Source of the DNA: Bacillota bacterium
GTDB lineage: Bacteria; Bacillota_B; Desulfitobacteriia; Desulfitobacteriales; Desulfitobacteriaceae
NCBI GenBank assembly: GCA_021779415.1
Contig: JAJYAS010000113.1
Location: 1-8,493 of the forward strand
Reading direction: 5' to 3'
DNA length: 8,493 nt
Positions 1 through 7,380 of the stretch are shown here, in pieces. Made by a program: the position numbers and the translations under genes. The stretch's first letter is position 1. Every line of letters starts with the position of its first letter. The notes below the pieces were generated by a model. The model saw only the letters and a program-made list of their open reading frames with translations. It ran no database searches and was not told the origin of the DNA.

Positions 1-115
1 GGTAGTAAAACAGCTTATGTTCATGGTCAATGATAAAAGGGAGGATATCATTTTTAAGGCATTCTTTAAACATAATGATACGCCCTACTCGGCCGTTGCC
101 GGCCTGAAAAGGATA
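1..115 (-). pseudogene. Fic-family protein fragment (Fic motif and following helix), 5'-truncated
   Basis: Reading the minus strand from 115 to the left edge gives YPFQAGNGRVGR followed by an IIMFKECLKND-type segment and ILPFIIDHEHKLFYY. This closely resembles the Fic active-site motif HPFx(D/E)GNGRxxR and the segment that follows it in Fic/DOC proteins, which usually transfer AMP to protein targets. Two positions deviate: the catalytic His is Tyr (TAT, one transition from CAT), and the acidic residue before GNGR is Ala. A TAA stop lies directly upstream at 116-118 and nothing Fic-like precedes it, so the N-terminal part of the domain is missing. The frame is open to the left edge, so more of the C-terminus may lie outside. 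I infer a decayed gene that would be inactive as an AMP transferase. An internal ATG at 71-73 exists, but starting there would lose the motif altogether. Confidence 0.72.
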
Positions 116-132
116 TTATACTAATTATACCA
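115..132 (-). promoter_or_regulatory. Possible promoter: tandem TATAAT boxes, one with extended -10
   Basis: On the minus strand a TGGTATAAT sequence (124-132) matches an extended -10 element, and a second perfect TATAAT follows at 115-120. No good -35 hexamer is visible at the usual spacing; the best candidate is a weak GTGAAA-like stretch. It points toward the Fic fragment. The surroundings are A/T-rich, so a chance match is quite possible, and no intact gene downstream needs it within the window. Confidence 0.25.
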
Positions 133-377
133 CATTTTTACTTAATTTCACTTGGTTTTTGCTCTGAATCATCCAAACTCAACGGTTTTAGTTCTACTGA
201 CTTTTGATATCATCATCAGAAAGTCCTTCATCAAGGCGCCAAATGGTTAAAGCGTCACAGGCCTATTTCCTGATCTTTTCGCATTCGGTAAAAGGCAAAT
301 GAATCTAGCCATCGCCCATGAGAGTTTATGCTAATCATCCTTTAACGCTGGTATTGTTGTTACAAACAAATTTCTCT
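116..377. other. Non-coding or decayed stretch downstream of jetD
   Basis: This is the spacer between the jetD stop and the Fic fragment. It contains the degenerate small reading frame at 194-319 and the promoter-like boxes at 115-132, but no intact gene on either strand. Just after the jetD stop, the minus strand has a weak 5-bp hairpin (TTGTT-TGT-AACAA). It has no following T-run, so I do not call a terminator. The part from 121 to 193 is A/T-rich with nothing else I can recognise. Confidence 0.5.
194..319 (-). pseudogene. Small protein-like reading frame with two internal amber codons
   Basis: From an ATG at 317-319 the minus strand reads MGDG-stop-IHLPFTECEKIRK-stop-ACDALTIWRLDEGLSDDDIKSQ-stop. 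All three stops are TAG (305-307, 263-265, 194-196). The segments between the stops have the composition of a real soluble protein and stay in one frame, which suggests a 41-residue gene spoiled by point mutations; CAG to TAG and TGG to TAG are each single changes. I do not recognise the family. The nearest purine-rich ribosome-site-like stretch (AAAGGATGA) lies rather far upstream of the ATG. It follows jetD on the same strand, so it could once have been transcribed with the operon. Amber readthrough is a conceivable alternative, but nothing here supports it directly. A chance reading of non-coding DNA is also possible. Confidence 0.35.
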
Positions 378-1754
378 CTATCGAATTCTTTCCTGCATAG
401 ACTGTTTCACATCACGCCACAAGTCACTCAGAATCCCTTCTTGATAACCCGCTAGAGCGGTTTGTAGAAGTTTTTCTTTGAGAGGAGCGAGTTCAGGGGA
501 GGAGACTCTGTCGAGTTGTTTCAATCGCTTAGGACTTAGGACTTGGTCCGAGCGCGAAAGCTGATAAGCTTCGAGGGTGTAAAGCCAAGCTTTTGCCTGC
601 CCGGGGTAGCGCAGTAAAAGCCGTTCTGCCATGGATAATCCTTCAGGGTCGAAGTCCCCCGAGTAGTAAATTCGCGTTCCGCTGGCGGCTAATTTATCGA
701 GCAAGAGCAAACTGGCGAGTTTGAATTGGCCATGTGTACAAATGAGGGGGGGATTAGGGGTCATCTCCATAAGTTCCTGTTCCTCACAAAAATCTCGACA
801 GAGATCTATGAGGGCTGAGTAAACGCCCGAATTCTCGACCACATAGACCAACTGGCCAGCTGCGCAAGCTTGATCAATGCGGACAACTTCCCTGAGGGGC
901 AGGTTCAAGGTTACTTGTTGTCGGTAAGCCTCTGTTAAATAACCAAGGGGCTGGTTATCGGCTGCACTTCCAGTGATCCCTGTACAAGTGACAAAATTCC
1001 AAAGATCATCTCGTAAAATGCCAAAAGAAAAATACAGCTCCGTCAATGCTTCAGCTCCAGATAATGCGAGCGCGAGCGGATCGCTTTCTCGCACTTGACT
1101 GCTCAGAATCTTTAGTGCCTGAAGTAGGATTCGACCAGTATCGCTGTTGGGGTCAAAACCGTGGGGGTCTTTTGTGATACGGCGGGCAAACATTGGCAAG
1201 CGCTCAATTTCATTAGGATGATGCCTATTGATGGCTGTCAGGGCACTAAGCACGTGGTGCATTTGGACTCTTAACTGCTCAAATCGAGTATCAAAGGTTG
1301 TCTGAATTGAGCGGGTTCCTGGCTGCTTTTTGCTGATAGCCTGCAGCCAAAGCTGACAATAGGGTTCAGTATATTGGACTGCCAAGTCGTTAAAAAAGGT
1401 TGCTTTGGCTCGTTCCTTGTGAGCTAGTCGGTCTGAATTGGAGAGCAGCGACTGTCCCTGAATTTCTTCGAGTAGACTTAACGCAGAGATGCCACTGAAT
1501 TTTGTGAGTTCTAAAGCCTTAGCAAAGCGCTCCACAGAAATCGTGATTGATTTTCGTCGGGAGAAGTCTGCCCGGAACAGGGTTGAGAGGGCGTCACGCT
1601 CCTCGTCTTTAAGCGAGGTTAGGGTTACCGAACCACCCCAGCGGCCTAAACTCTGATACTTTTGGGCCATGGCCTTGAAGAGCCGGGCAAACCCCTTGGT
1701 TGAGGAGAAGTAGTCTTTAGCTTTTTCTAGCTTTTGCAGCTCATCCGATTTCAA
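378..1754 (-). CDS. jetD: Wadjet protein JetD: Toprim-domain nuclease (DUF3323 + DUF2399, TIGR02679-like)
   Basis: JetD is the nuclease subunit of Wadjet; in studied systems it cuts circular plasmid DNA after the JetABC motor has extruded it. The 458 residues fit the family. Residues 20-100 match the N-terminal DUF3323-type region (GGSVTLTSLKDEERDAL). The C-terminal part is a DUF2399 Toprim fold: VVENSG with E307, ICTHGQ around 338-343, and YYSGDFDPEG with D367 and D369. This gives the acidic Glu plus DxD set that binds metal in Toprim enzymes, so catalysis looks intact. The start is TTG. An in-frame TAG lies 30 nt before it with no ATG or GTG between, and the next in-frame Met (residue 29) would cut into the conserved region. 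An AAGGA-type ribosome site lies about 10 nt upstream. It is the only jet gene separated from its neighbour (179 nt after jetC, mostly tetranucleotide repeat). The stop is TAG. Confidence 0.93.
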   Translation of the reverse strand: MKSDELQKLEKAKDYFSSTKGFARLFKAMAQKYQSLGRWGGSVTLTSLKDEERDALSTLFRADFSRRKSITISVERFAKALELTKFSGISALSLLEEIQGQSLLSNSDRLAHKERAKATFFNDLAVQYTEPYCQLWLQAISKKQPGTRSIQTTFDTRFEQLRVQMHHVLSALTAINRHHPNEIERLPMFARRITKDPHGFDPNSDTGRILLQALKILSSQVRESDPLALALSGAEALTELYFSFGILRDDLWNFVTCTGITGSAADNQPLGYLTEAYRQQVTLNLPLREVVRIDQACAAGQLVYVVENSGVYSALIDLCRDFCEEQELMEMTPNPPLICTHGQFKLASLLLLDKLAASGTRIYYSGDFDPEGLSMAERLLLRYPGQAKAWLYTLEAYQLSRSDQVLSPKRLKQLDRVSSPELAPLKEKLLQTALAGYQEGILSDLWRDVKQSMQERIR

Positions 1755-1782
1755 GACAGTCTCTTCCTTTCCGTCTGACCAT
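1741..1782 (-). other. Possible 13-codon leader ORF overlapping the jetD start
   Basis: An ATG at 1780-1782 begins a frame reading MVRRKGRDCLEIG, with TGA at 1741-1743. It is out of frame with jetD and ends inside the jetD 5' coding region, 9-11 nt past the TTG. An AAAGG stretch lies 8 nt before its ATG. It could be a leader whose translation stops close enough to the weak TTG for ribosomes to re-initiate, coupling or limiting jetD translation. An ORF this short can easily arise by chance; no direct evidence of translation is visible. Confidence 0.25.
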
Positions 1783-1796
1783 GACTACAGCCTTTG

Positions 1797-1912
1797 CTGG
1801 CTGGCTAGCTGGCTTACTTACTTACTTACTTACTTTCTTACTTACTTACCTACTTACTTACTTACTTACTTTCTTGCTTACTTACTTTCTTGCTTTCTTG
1901 CTTTCTTGCTTT
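1797..1912. repeat. Imperfect tetranucleotide tandem repeat, 29 units, between jetC and jetD
   Basis: The plus strand from 1797 to 1912 is an unbroken register of 29 four-base units, all variants of CTTA: 14 exact CTTA, with CTTT, CTTG, CTGG, CTAG and CCTA as the others. The jetD-proximal end is CTGG-type, the middle is CTTA-type, and the jetC-proximal end alternates CTTT and CTTG. In the operon transcript it reads as purine-rich TAAG, AAAG and CAAG units. Consecutive TAAG units place TAA stops in all three frames, so it cannot link jetC and jetD by translation. It lies wholly in the 179-nt intergenic space, after the jetC TGA and before the jetD ribosome site. Its length may vary between cells through slipped-strand mispairing, changing the spacing or leader structure ahead of jetD. 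Confidence 0.95.
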
Positions 1913-1933
1913 CACACCTGCCTGCCCTATCGC

Positions 1934-4900
1934 TCAGCCTATCAAGCGCCGAATTTTACCATCCCAACTATAGCGGATCACGGTCACGTAGGAGGCATTC
2001 TTAGGCCGTACCAGTTCTGCGATGGCCAAATGAGATACGGTATCATAGTCACCCCAGAGGGCCTGGGAGTTCATGATATAGTTAAAGCCGAGTTTTTCCA
2101 GCAGGTCAAACATATCCCGGATGTTATTTTCATCGACTCCGGCAAAGGCTTCATCAAGAGAAATAAGGCGAGGTGCATCTATTCGAGCATCCGAGTAGCG
2201 GGAATAAGCGGCTGAGAAAAGCGGAATGTACATGGCCATTGCTTTCTCGCCTCCACTAAACTGGAAGAAGGCCCGATCTGTTAGTTCCTTCCAAATTTGC
2301 CCTTCTTTTTGAAAAAGCAGGCGGAATTCGAACCAATGGCGATAATCAAGCATTTCTTTGATGATTTGGTGAAAGCTTTCTCCGAAGCCTTTGACTTCTA
2401 GTTGTTGTTTGGCCCGTTCAATTTTAACTCGAAAATGGTTGGTGATCCGTGACATATCGCTTTCTTTTAAGAGGCGTGGATCAGATTTGAGCAACTCGAC
2501 TAAGTCCTGGGTATCGATTTCATCTTCATGGTCAGCAGTTCGGGGCTTCCAGCGGATTCGGAAACGGAGGCCGCTCGAGGTATCCCGTTCATCCATGAGT
2601 CGATTCATTTCTTCCACCCAGTGCTCGGCACGTTGAATTCGTCCCCTGATAATCCGGCCTACACTATTCATAATGATTTCTTCATACAATTCTCGGTCCT
2701 TCTCATTGAGAAGTTGGCTTTGCAAGGCCATGTTTTTTTCTAACTGGGCGCGCAGGTAATAGGGATTGACCCTCTTGCCATCGTATTCCAGCATCAGCTG
2801 AACTCGACGAGCTTTCTGGCTGAGTTCCTCCCAGAGTTTAAGCCATAATTCCGGCGAGTCTTCCTCTGGAAGATTGAGTCCGGCCAGGGTTTCGAAGAGG
2901 GTGTTTTGAGTTAAACGGTACTCGACAAGATTACCCATTTCCCTGGTGAAGGCCTCATTAATCCGTTCCCGCAGGGTCTCGCGGTCCGGCGATTTTGCAT
3001 CCTTTGAGTCCTGTACACTGATAATTCCCTCCGCTGTTTGAATCAATATCCCTAGGTGACTTGCTGGTAAGGGTGAGCCGGCGAGGGTTGAGGGGTTTGG
3101 CTGAGAGTTTGAGTCCCGCTCGTCTTCTGAAATATGATCAAACGAGGTTTGGAGGGTTTCCTCCGCTTGAAAAACATTGGCCCAGCCTTGCTGCAGTTGG
3201 GTAGCTAACCTAAGGTCATTCTCATTCTCGAGCATTTTTTGGTCGAAATCTTTTAGATCTCTATTGAGTGTACTAATTTGTTGAATACAAGTTTCGATTT
3301 CACTGGGCAGAGCATTAAGCCGCTGGATCACATTGTGAATGCGCTGGCGAATCTCGTCGGCGCCCAGATCTTGCAGACGCTGCTCCACCTGAATTAATAA
3401 ATCTTTAAACGTTTGGGCTTGATCTCTAAGTTCGTTCATTTCCCCCCGCAGTTCATCTACAACTTCAGAAGTGTTTTCCAGATGAGATAGAACCGCACTT
3501 CGCTCTCTCCGAGTTGAATGCACCTGCTGATAGAGAGATTCAATCCTGGTTAAGCCCTCTCGATAAGAAGAAATTTCCGCCTGGGCCTTCACATAGGAAA
3601 GCTCATCGAGGGGTAAGGTTAAGGTTCGACTCAGTTCTTTAACCTGAGCCTTAAGATTTCTCCAAACTTCCAGCGCTTTAAGCAGGACTTCATTTTTTCG
3701 CTGGACGTCTTTTTCGAGAATTTCCAGATTTTGGCGGACTTTATAGATAATATCCCAAGCTTCTTGCATCGACTGCTCACTGGGAAAGCTTTGATATTCC
3801 TCCTCCAGCTTGTCACTCCTTTGGTTCAGACTCTTCAGCCGATTCTCTTGCTCAAGGACTTGTTGGTTCAGAAATTCTCGTTCATCCTCCAGTTTCTTGA
3901 TTTCCCGCAAGCGCAGTTGCCGTCGAGCTTCCTTTCCTATATATAAGGCGGATTCCGCCAGGGGAGCATGTCCCTTTAGTGCGCCAATCCGGTAGGAACC
4001 GCAGGTATTTAAACTGGTGTTGCCCTCTCCCTGACCATCAGCAACGAGGATGGTCTGGAGAATGTTCTCGATGTCCCCAGCCTGCACTTTACTTCCCTCT
4101 ATGGGAGTTGGATAAAGGTAGTCTGCTAGGGTATGGGCGAGAATTTGGGGGGCTGGTTTAAGTACCCGGTCATGCACGGGAAGGTCTTGCAAGGCTTGTT
4201 CTTGCTCAGAGGTTTTGCCAGCAACCTGTTCAGGGAGGATTAAAGCATCTAGAATCCCCATCTCTTGCAAGGCACTCTCTAAGCGTTCCCGAGTCTCCTG
4301 GGAAACATGATCATGGAATTCCACGGCGCTGTAAAAGGAGACAAAGGGGATCTTGTTGTCCTGCAGGATTTTTCGGGCCTGATTTGTCAAGTCATGTCTC
4401 GCGGGTTCAGGGTCCCGGCGATGACGCCAAACTTCAATTGCTTCGGATTTGGCTTTAACTTCTTTCAGAACCTGTTCTTGCTCATGTTTGACGTTAAGCA
4501 TCTCTCTGCGGATCTCGTCTCGGGCTCTATCCGTCGCTTGCAAGAGCGGCTCCCGAAGCGTGCTTAGGTTAACGCTTTCCGGAAATGACCTGGCTCGGAG
4601 GGCCAGGGTTTGCAGCTCGATATCCCGGAAGCGTAATTCTTGATTCATAGGCTGCCATTCAAACAGCTGAGCCACCCAAGAGGACTGTTCCTCTTGAAGC
4701 AGGTCTGCCCACTTCTTTTCCTGATATTGCTCCTCATCCCAGGCTTTTTTAGTCTCGCTAAGCGCCAGATCGGCTTCTTGGTACCTCTCTTTGGCTCCCG
4801 ATTCTTGGTGAAGAACCTTCATCACGTTCTCCAATAAACTTTGATAGTCGCGCGCCTCCTTCTTCCAAAGGGCAAAGGAAAATGTTCGATCAATTTCTCG

Positions 4901-6157
4901 GTTAAATTCCTCAGCTGCCACCTCATGATTTAGAAAGGCTGATTCCTCGGCCAAACTGTCGAGTTCCTCAAGTTCTTCCTGAATCGTGGCTAAAGCGTGC
5001 TGCTCCTTGAGCTCTAATTGGCCGATTTGATCCTTAAGCGCACCTTCCTTCGACACGTTGTTCGTCAGTTGCTTGTTTTTACTGGCTAGGATCTCCTGGT
5101 TCTTTTGTTGCTCTTTCAGGAGCCTTTCTCTCTCTTTTTCTGCCTTGAAAACATCATGTTCCCCCAGGGCCTCTCGTTCTATATCTAAAACCTGCTGTTC
5201 CCGTTTAAGGGTCGTCTCGGTTTCCTGCTGTCTTGCCAAGTCGGTTTTAGCATTTTCTCGTTCGAGGCGTAAACGTTCCAGCGCCTTGGTGGTCTGGAGA
5301 AGACGTTGGTGAGTGCGCAGGAAAGCTTCGGCTTTTTCGGCCCTTACTTTCTGGTTGTACTGATCATAGTAGCGAAGGAGCCGTTTCAGCGCTTGCTCTT
5401 CCTTCTGAAGCTGATCTAATTGACTTTTAATCTGGTCCATATTTTCAATGGTATCCGAAAGAGGACGTAGTTCATCATCCGACAAAGACGGCAGGGCCTC
5501 GTTTAAGATCTCATAAACTACGGTGGGTCGAAAATCCTTAGAAAGTTTGGGGCTGCGCAATTGAATCAAAAGCTTGATTAAATCGTCATAGTCGTCAACG
5601 GTTTTAAAGCCAAAAAGGTAGCGATTCACTCGTTCCAGGTATTCCTTTTGAGTTTTGACCACCTCGCCGCCCTCAGCGATCCGATTTTCCAGTTCGCGTC
5701 GAGTGAGCGGAATTTTTTCCGGTTTACCATCCAGGGCTCGTTCTGTTTTGTAGAGTTGGATATCAATTCCGATTCGGCGGTTATCCAGAAGAATGAATCC
5801 CCAGAACTCCAGAGTCCCCTGACGTTTGGCCTTTAAACCGATGCCCGTGGTGATATATTCCTGCGTACCGGGTCGATGATATTCCAGATAGAGGTATCCT
5901 GTCCGTTCATCGAGATCCGTGACATCCTTTTCTCCGAGCAGATAATCTTCCATACGCCGCGCACGAGAGCCAAAGGGGTCAAGTCGATCCGGTGTTTTGC
6001 GCCCGTCTAAAAGAACAGGAATCAGGCTTTGCATCGTCACCGATTTTCCAGAGCCGTTGCTGCCGCGCAAAAGCAGTTTACCCTCCGCAAAGTGAAATTC
6101 TTCCTCATCGTAGTACCAAAAGTTGAATAAGCCGGCTCGGTTTAACTGCCATCGCAT
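1934..6157 (-). CDS. jetC: Wadjet protein JetC: SMC/MukB-like ATPase (TIGR02680-like)
   Basis: JetC is the SMC-like motor of Wadjet; its dimers bind JetA and JetB and extrude DNA loops using ATP. The N-terminal ATPase half has Walker A GSNGSGKS (residues 32-39), followed by the family-typical LLDGRKTPDRLDPFGSRARR segment. Residues about 120-235 complete the head, including LIQLRSPKLSKDFRP. Heptad-rich, charged coiled coils span about 235-590 and 750-1010. They flank a globular hinge-like region (about 600-750) with IPFVSFY near 603-609 and CGSYRIGALKGHAP from C719. A Ser/Pro/Asn-rich linker lies near 1010-1030. The C-terminal head has the ABC signature FSGGEK (1300-1305), Walker B RLISLDE with D1335 and E1336, and a D-loop at 1340-1342. 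No zinc-hook CxxC was seen, unlike Rad50/SbcC. At 1407 residues it is full length for the family. The ATG start has a strong upstream ribosome site inside the jetB 3' end, and the gene overlaps jetB by 16 bp. Confidence 0.96.
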   Translation of the reverse strand: MRWQLNRAGLFNFWYYDEEEFHFAEGKLLLRGSNGSGKSVTMQSLIPVLLDGRKTPDRLDPFGSRARRMEDYLLGEKDVTDLDERTGYLYLEYHRPGTQEYITTGIGLKAKRQGTLEFWGFILLDNRRIGIDIQLYKTERALDGKPEKIPLTRRELENRIAEGGEVVKTQKEYLERVNRYLFGFKTVDDYDDLIKLLIQLRSPKLSKDFRPTVVYEILNEALPSLSDDELRPLSDTIENMDQIKSQLDQLQKEEQALKRLLRYYDQYNQKVRAEKAEAFLRTHQRLLQTTKALERLRLERENAKTDLARQQETETTLKREQQVLDIEREALGEHDVFKAEKERERLLKEQQKNQEILASKNKQLTNNVSKEGALKDQIGQLELKEQHALATIQEELEELDSLAEESAFLNHEVAAEEFNREIDRTFSFALWKKEARDYQSLLENVMKVLHQESGAKERYQEADLALSETKKAWDEEQYQEKKWADLLQEEQSSWVAQLFEWQPMNQELRFRDIELQTLALRARSFPESVNLSTLREPLLQATDRARDEIRREMLNVKHEQEQVLKEVKAKSEAIEVWRHRRDPEPARHDLTNQARKILQDNKIPFVSFYSAVEFHDHVSQETRERLESALQEMGILDALILPEQVAGKTSEQEQALQDLPVHDRVLKPAPQILAHTLADYLYPTPIEGSKVQAGDIENILQTILVADGQGEGNTSLNTCGSYRIGALKGHAPLAESALYIGKEARRQLRLREIKKLEDEREFLNQQVLEQENRLKSLNQRSDKLEEEYQSFPSEQSMQEAWDIIYKVRQNLEILEKDVQRKNEVLLKALEVWRNLKAQVKELSRTLTLPLDELSYVKAQAEISSYREGLTRIESLYQQVHSTRRERSAVLSHLENTSEVVDELRGEMNELRDQAQTFKDLLIQVEQRLQDLGADEIRQRIHNVIQRLNALPSEIETCIQQISTLNRDLKDFDQKMLENENDLRLATQLQQGWANVFQAEETLQTSFDHISEDERDSNSQPNPSTLAGSPLPASHLGILIQTAEGIISVQDSKDAKSPDRETLRERINEAFTREMGNLVEYRLTQNTLFETLAGLNLPEEDSPELWLKLWEELSQKARRVQLMLEYDGKRVNPYYLRAQLEKNMALQSQLLNEKDRELYEEIIMNSVGRIIRGRIQRAEHWVEEMNRLMDERDTSSGLRFRIRWKPRTADHEDEIDTQDLVELLKSDPRLLKESDMSRITNHFRVKIERAKQQLEVKGFGESFHQIIKEMLDYRHWFEFRLLFQKEGQIWKELTDRAFFQFSGGEKAMAMYIPLFSAAYSRYSDARIDAPRLISLDEAFAGVDENNIRDMFDLLEKLGFNYIMNSQALWGDYDTVSHLAIAELVRPKNASYVTVIRYSWDGKIRRLIG

Positions 6158-7380
6158 GAATTCTTATCCTCCCTTATCCCATCGCCATCGTCACCATCAG
6201 CCCGGCCTGGTTGTTTACTCCTGTAATCCTGGGGATAATCCCCAGTCAAACGGCCCAGGGCCGGTTGAAAATAAATCAAATCTCCTTCAGCACTAGGCTG
6301 GGCAAACGTCCAGTCCAGGAGAAACGCCAGCAGTTCATCCGCGGTATGTTTAATCAGGCCCTCCCGAAATTCTTTGCTCCAGCCGTAACTATAGAGTTCT
6401 TTACAGTGTCTGACAGTTTGCTCAAACTGCAGAGGAGTTAAAGCCACCCGACCAAGAGCATCCGCCTGGCACTGCCCCTCGTTTAATTGTTCTCGTAAGA
6501 TAGAGCCGAATTGCAAAGCGATGTCCGAGATGCCTTTCTGATTGGGAAAGAGGGTCAAGACGGTTTTGGGTTCGGGTGCTATTAAAAGCGCCGTGTTGCG
6601 GTAGAGCTCTAATTGTAAGCCGGTGTGTCTTTCTATGTCCTCCTGCAAACGAGCGCGGTAGTTGCGCAAGTAGAGAAAATCGGCGTCCTCAGAATTGCTG
6701 CGGTACATAGATGGGGACAGCAAGAGTTGCCGGTAGATTCGGTAGCGTCGGCGTGCGCCTAGAAGTTCGTCTTCTCCCTCAAATGTCTCCGCGGCCAGAA
6801 TGTCTTCTTTGCTGTTAAATTGGAAGAAATCCTTGGGATAGGAACGCATGAAATACCGACTGACGACTGAAACTTCGTATAGAACCTCTGAGCTTTCATG
6901 CTTACCAAAGGTTCCAAGTTCGCCGTCAACGACGGTCAGCATTTTGAGTTCTGTCACGAACTGCAGAACTCTAATTAAGGATTTACGATGCTCATAATTG
7001 CGCCAATCGAGGGCCAGCTCTCCCGGGTAAAGGGCCTGGACCTCTGAACAGAGATCGGAGAGCAGAAATTGTTCATACCCTGTGATACTCTCCAGATACG
7101 CGAGCACACAACATAAAATAGCGTAATCTCTGGGGTGTTGAAAATGCTCAATCCCCATCCACGCTTCCGGTACTGCAGGGATTTTCTCTAGTTTGGCGAA
7201 ATGCCGATGAACGATTAAATGGTACCCCAATTTGTCCAGCACATAATCCTTCAGTGCATTTTCCCTATCCCGGATGATTTGATAGGCTTCCGGATCGTGT
7301 TCACGGAGGATCCAAAAGTTCTCAAGTAGAGTTATCAAGGCCTCTCTGGCCACTTCGTCGAAACCTCTCTTTTCGCTCAT
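6142..7380 (-). CDS. jetB: Wadjet protein JetB: KITE/MukE-like subunit (DUF2398, TIGR02678-like)
   Basis: JetB is the MukE-like (KITE) partner that, with JetA, bridges and regulates the JetC ATPase heads. The 412 residues fit DUF2398/TIGR02678. Visible family blocks are LGYHLIVHRHFAKLEKIP (51-68), HPRDYAILCCVLAYLE (82-97), a winged-helix-like stretch around 105-180 (LSDLCSEVQ to SRYFMRSY), RRYRIYRQLLLSPSMYR (211-227) and the closing GDLIYFQPALGRLTGDYP (366-383). There is no signal peptide or membrane segment. The start ATG shares bases with the jetA TGA (ATGA, 4-bp overlap) and has GGAGG 7 nt upstream, inside jetA. After about residue 385 there is a hydrophilic tail rich in Asp, Gly and Lys. 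The coding sequence of this tail also carries the jetC ribosome site, so its composition may partly reflect that constraint. Translational coupling with both neighbours suggests fixed subunit ratios. Confidence 0.94.
   Translation of the reverse strand: MSEKRGFDEVAREALITLLENFWILREHDPEAYQIIRDRENALKDYVLDKLGYHLIVHRHFAKLEKIPAVPEAWMGIEHFQHPRDYAILCCVLAYLESITGYEQFLLSDLCSEVQALYPGELALDWRNYEHRKSLIRVLQFVTELKMLTVVDGELGTFGKHESSEVLYEVSVVSRYFMRSYPKDFFQFNSKEDILAAETFEGEDELLGARRRYRIYRQLLLSPSMYRSNSEDADFLYLRNYRARLQEDIERHTGLQLELYRNTALLIAPEPKTVLTLFPNQKGISDIALQFGSILREQLNEGQCQADALGRVALTPLQFEQTVRHCKELYSYGWSKEFREGLIKHTADELLAFLLDWTFAQPSAEGDLIYFQPALGRLTGDYPQDYRSKQPGRADGDDGDGIREDKNSCDGS
6167..6175 (-). promoter_or_regulatory. 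Ribosome binding site of jetC, inside jetB
   Basis: The minus strand reads AAGGGAGGA, with a complete GGAGG core ending 10 nt before the jetC ATG. It lies within the last codons of jetB, so terminating jetB ribosomes pass over it. It supports the 6157 start of jetC. Confidence 0.75.

Noticed and set aside
97..110. GGCCG-TTGC-CGGCC hairpin near the left edge.
   Set aside because: It coincides with the codons of the Fic GNGR motif and has no T-run, so it is explained by coding sequence.
335..377. Possible terminator after jetD (TTGTT-TGT-AACAA hairpin on the minus strand).
   Set aside because: The stem is only 5 bp and A/T-rich with no following T-run, so it is too weak to call.
1797..1912. 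CRISPR array or iteron-type repeat.
   Set aside because: The units are four bases with no spacers, so this is a microsatellite and not a CRISPR array or iterons.
1781..2215. Plus-strand open frame beginning with a Leu/Thr/Tyr repeat that looks like a membrane segment.
   Set aside because: The hydrophobic repeat is only the translation of the CTTA tetranucleotide tract, and the rest is antisense to the conserved C-terminal head of jetC. No family is recognisable.
3960..4360. Zinc hook in JetC, which would make it Rad50/SbcC-like.
   Set aside because: The hinge region has no CxxC motif; the visible segments fit the MukB-like Wadjet family instead.
2391..5836. Several plus-strand open frames of 60-86 codons inside the jetC region.
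   Set aside because: They lie opposite a continuous, conserved 1407-codon gene, show Ser/Arg-rich shadow composition and have no recognisable domain.
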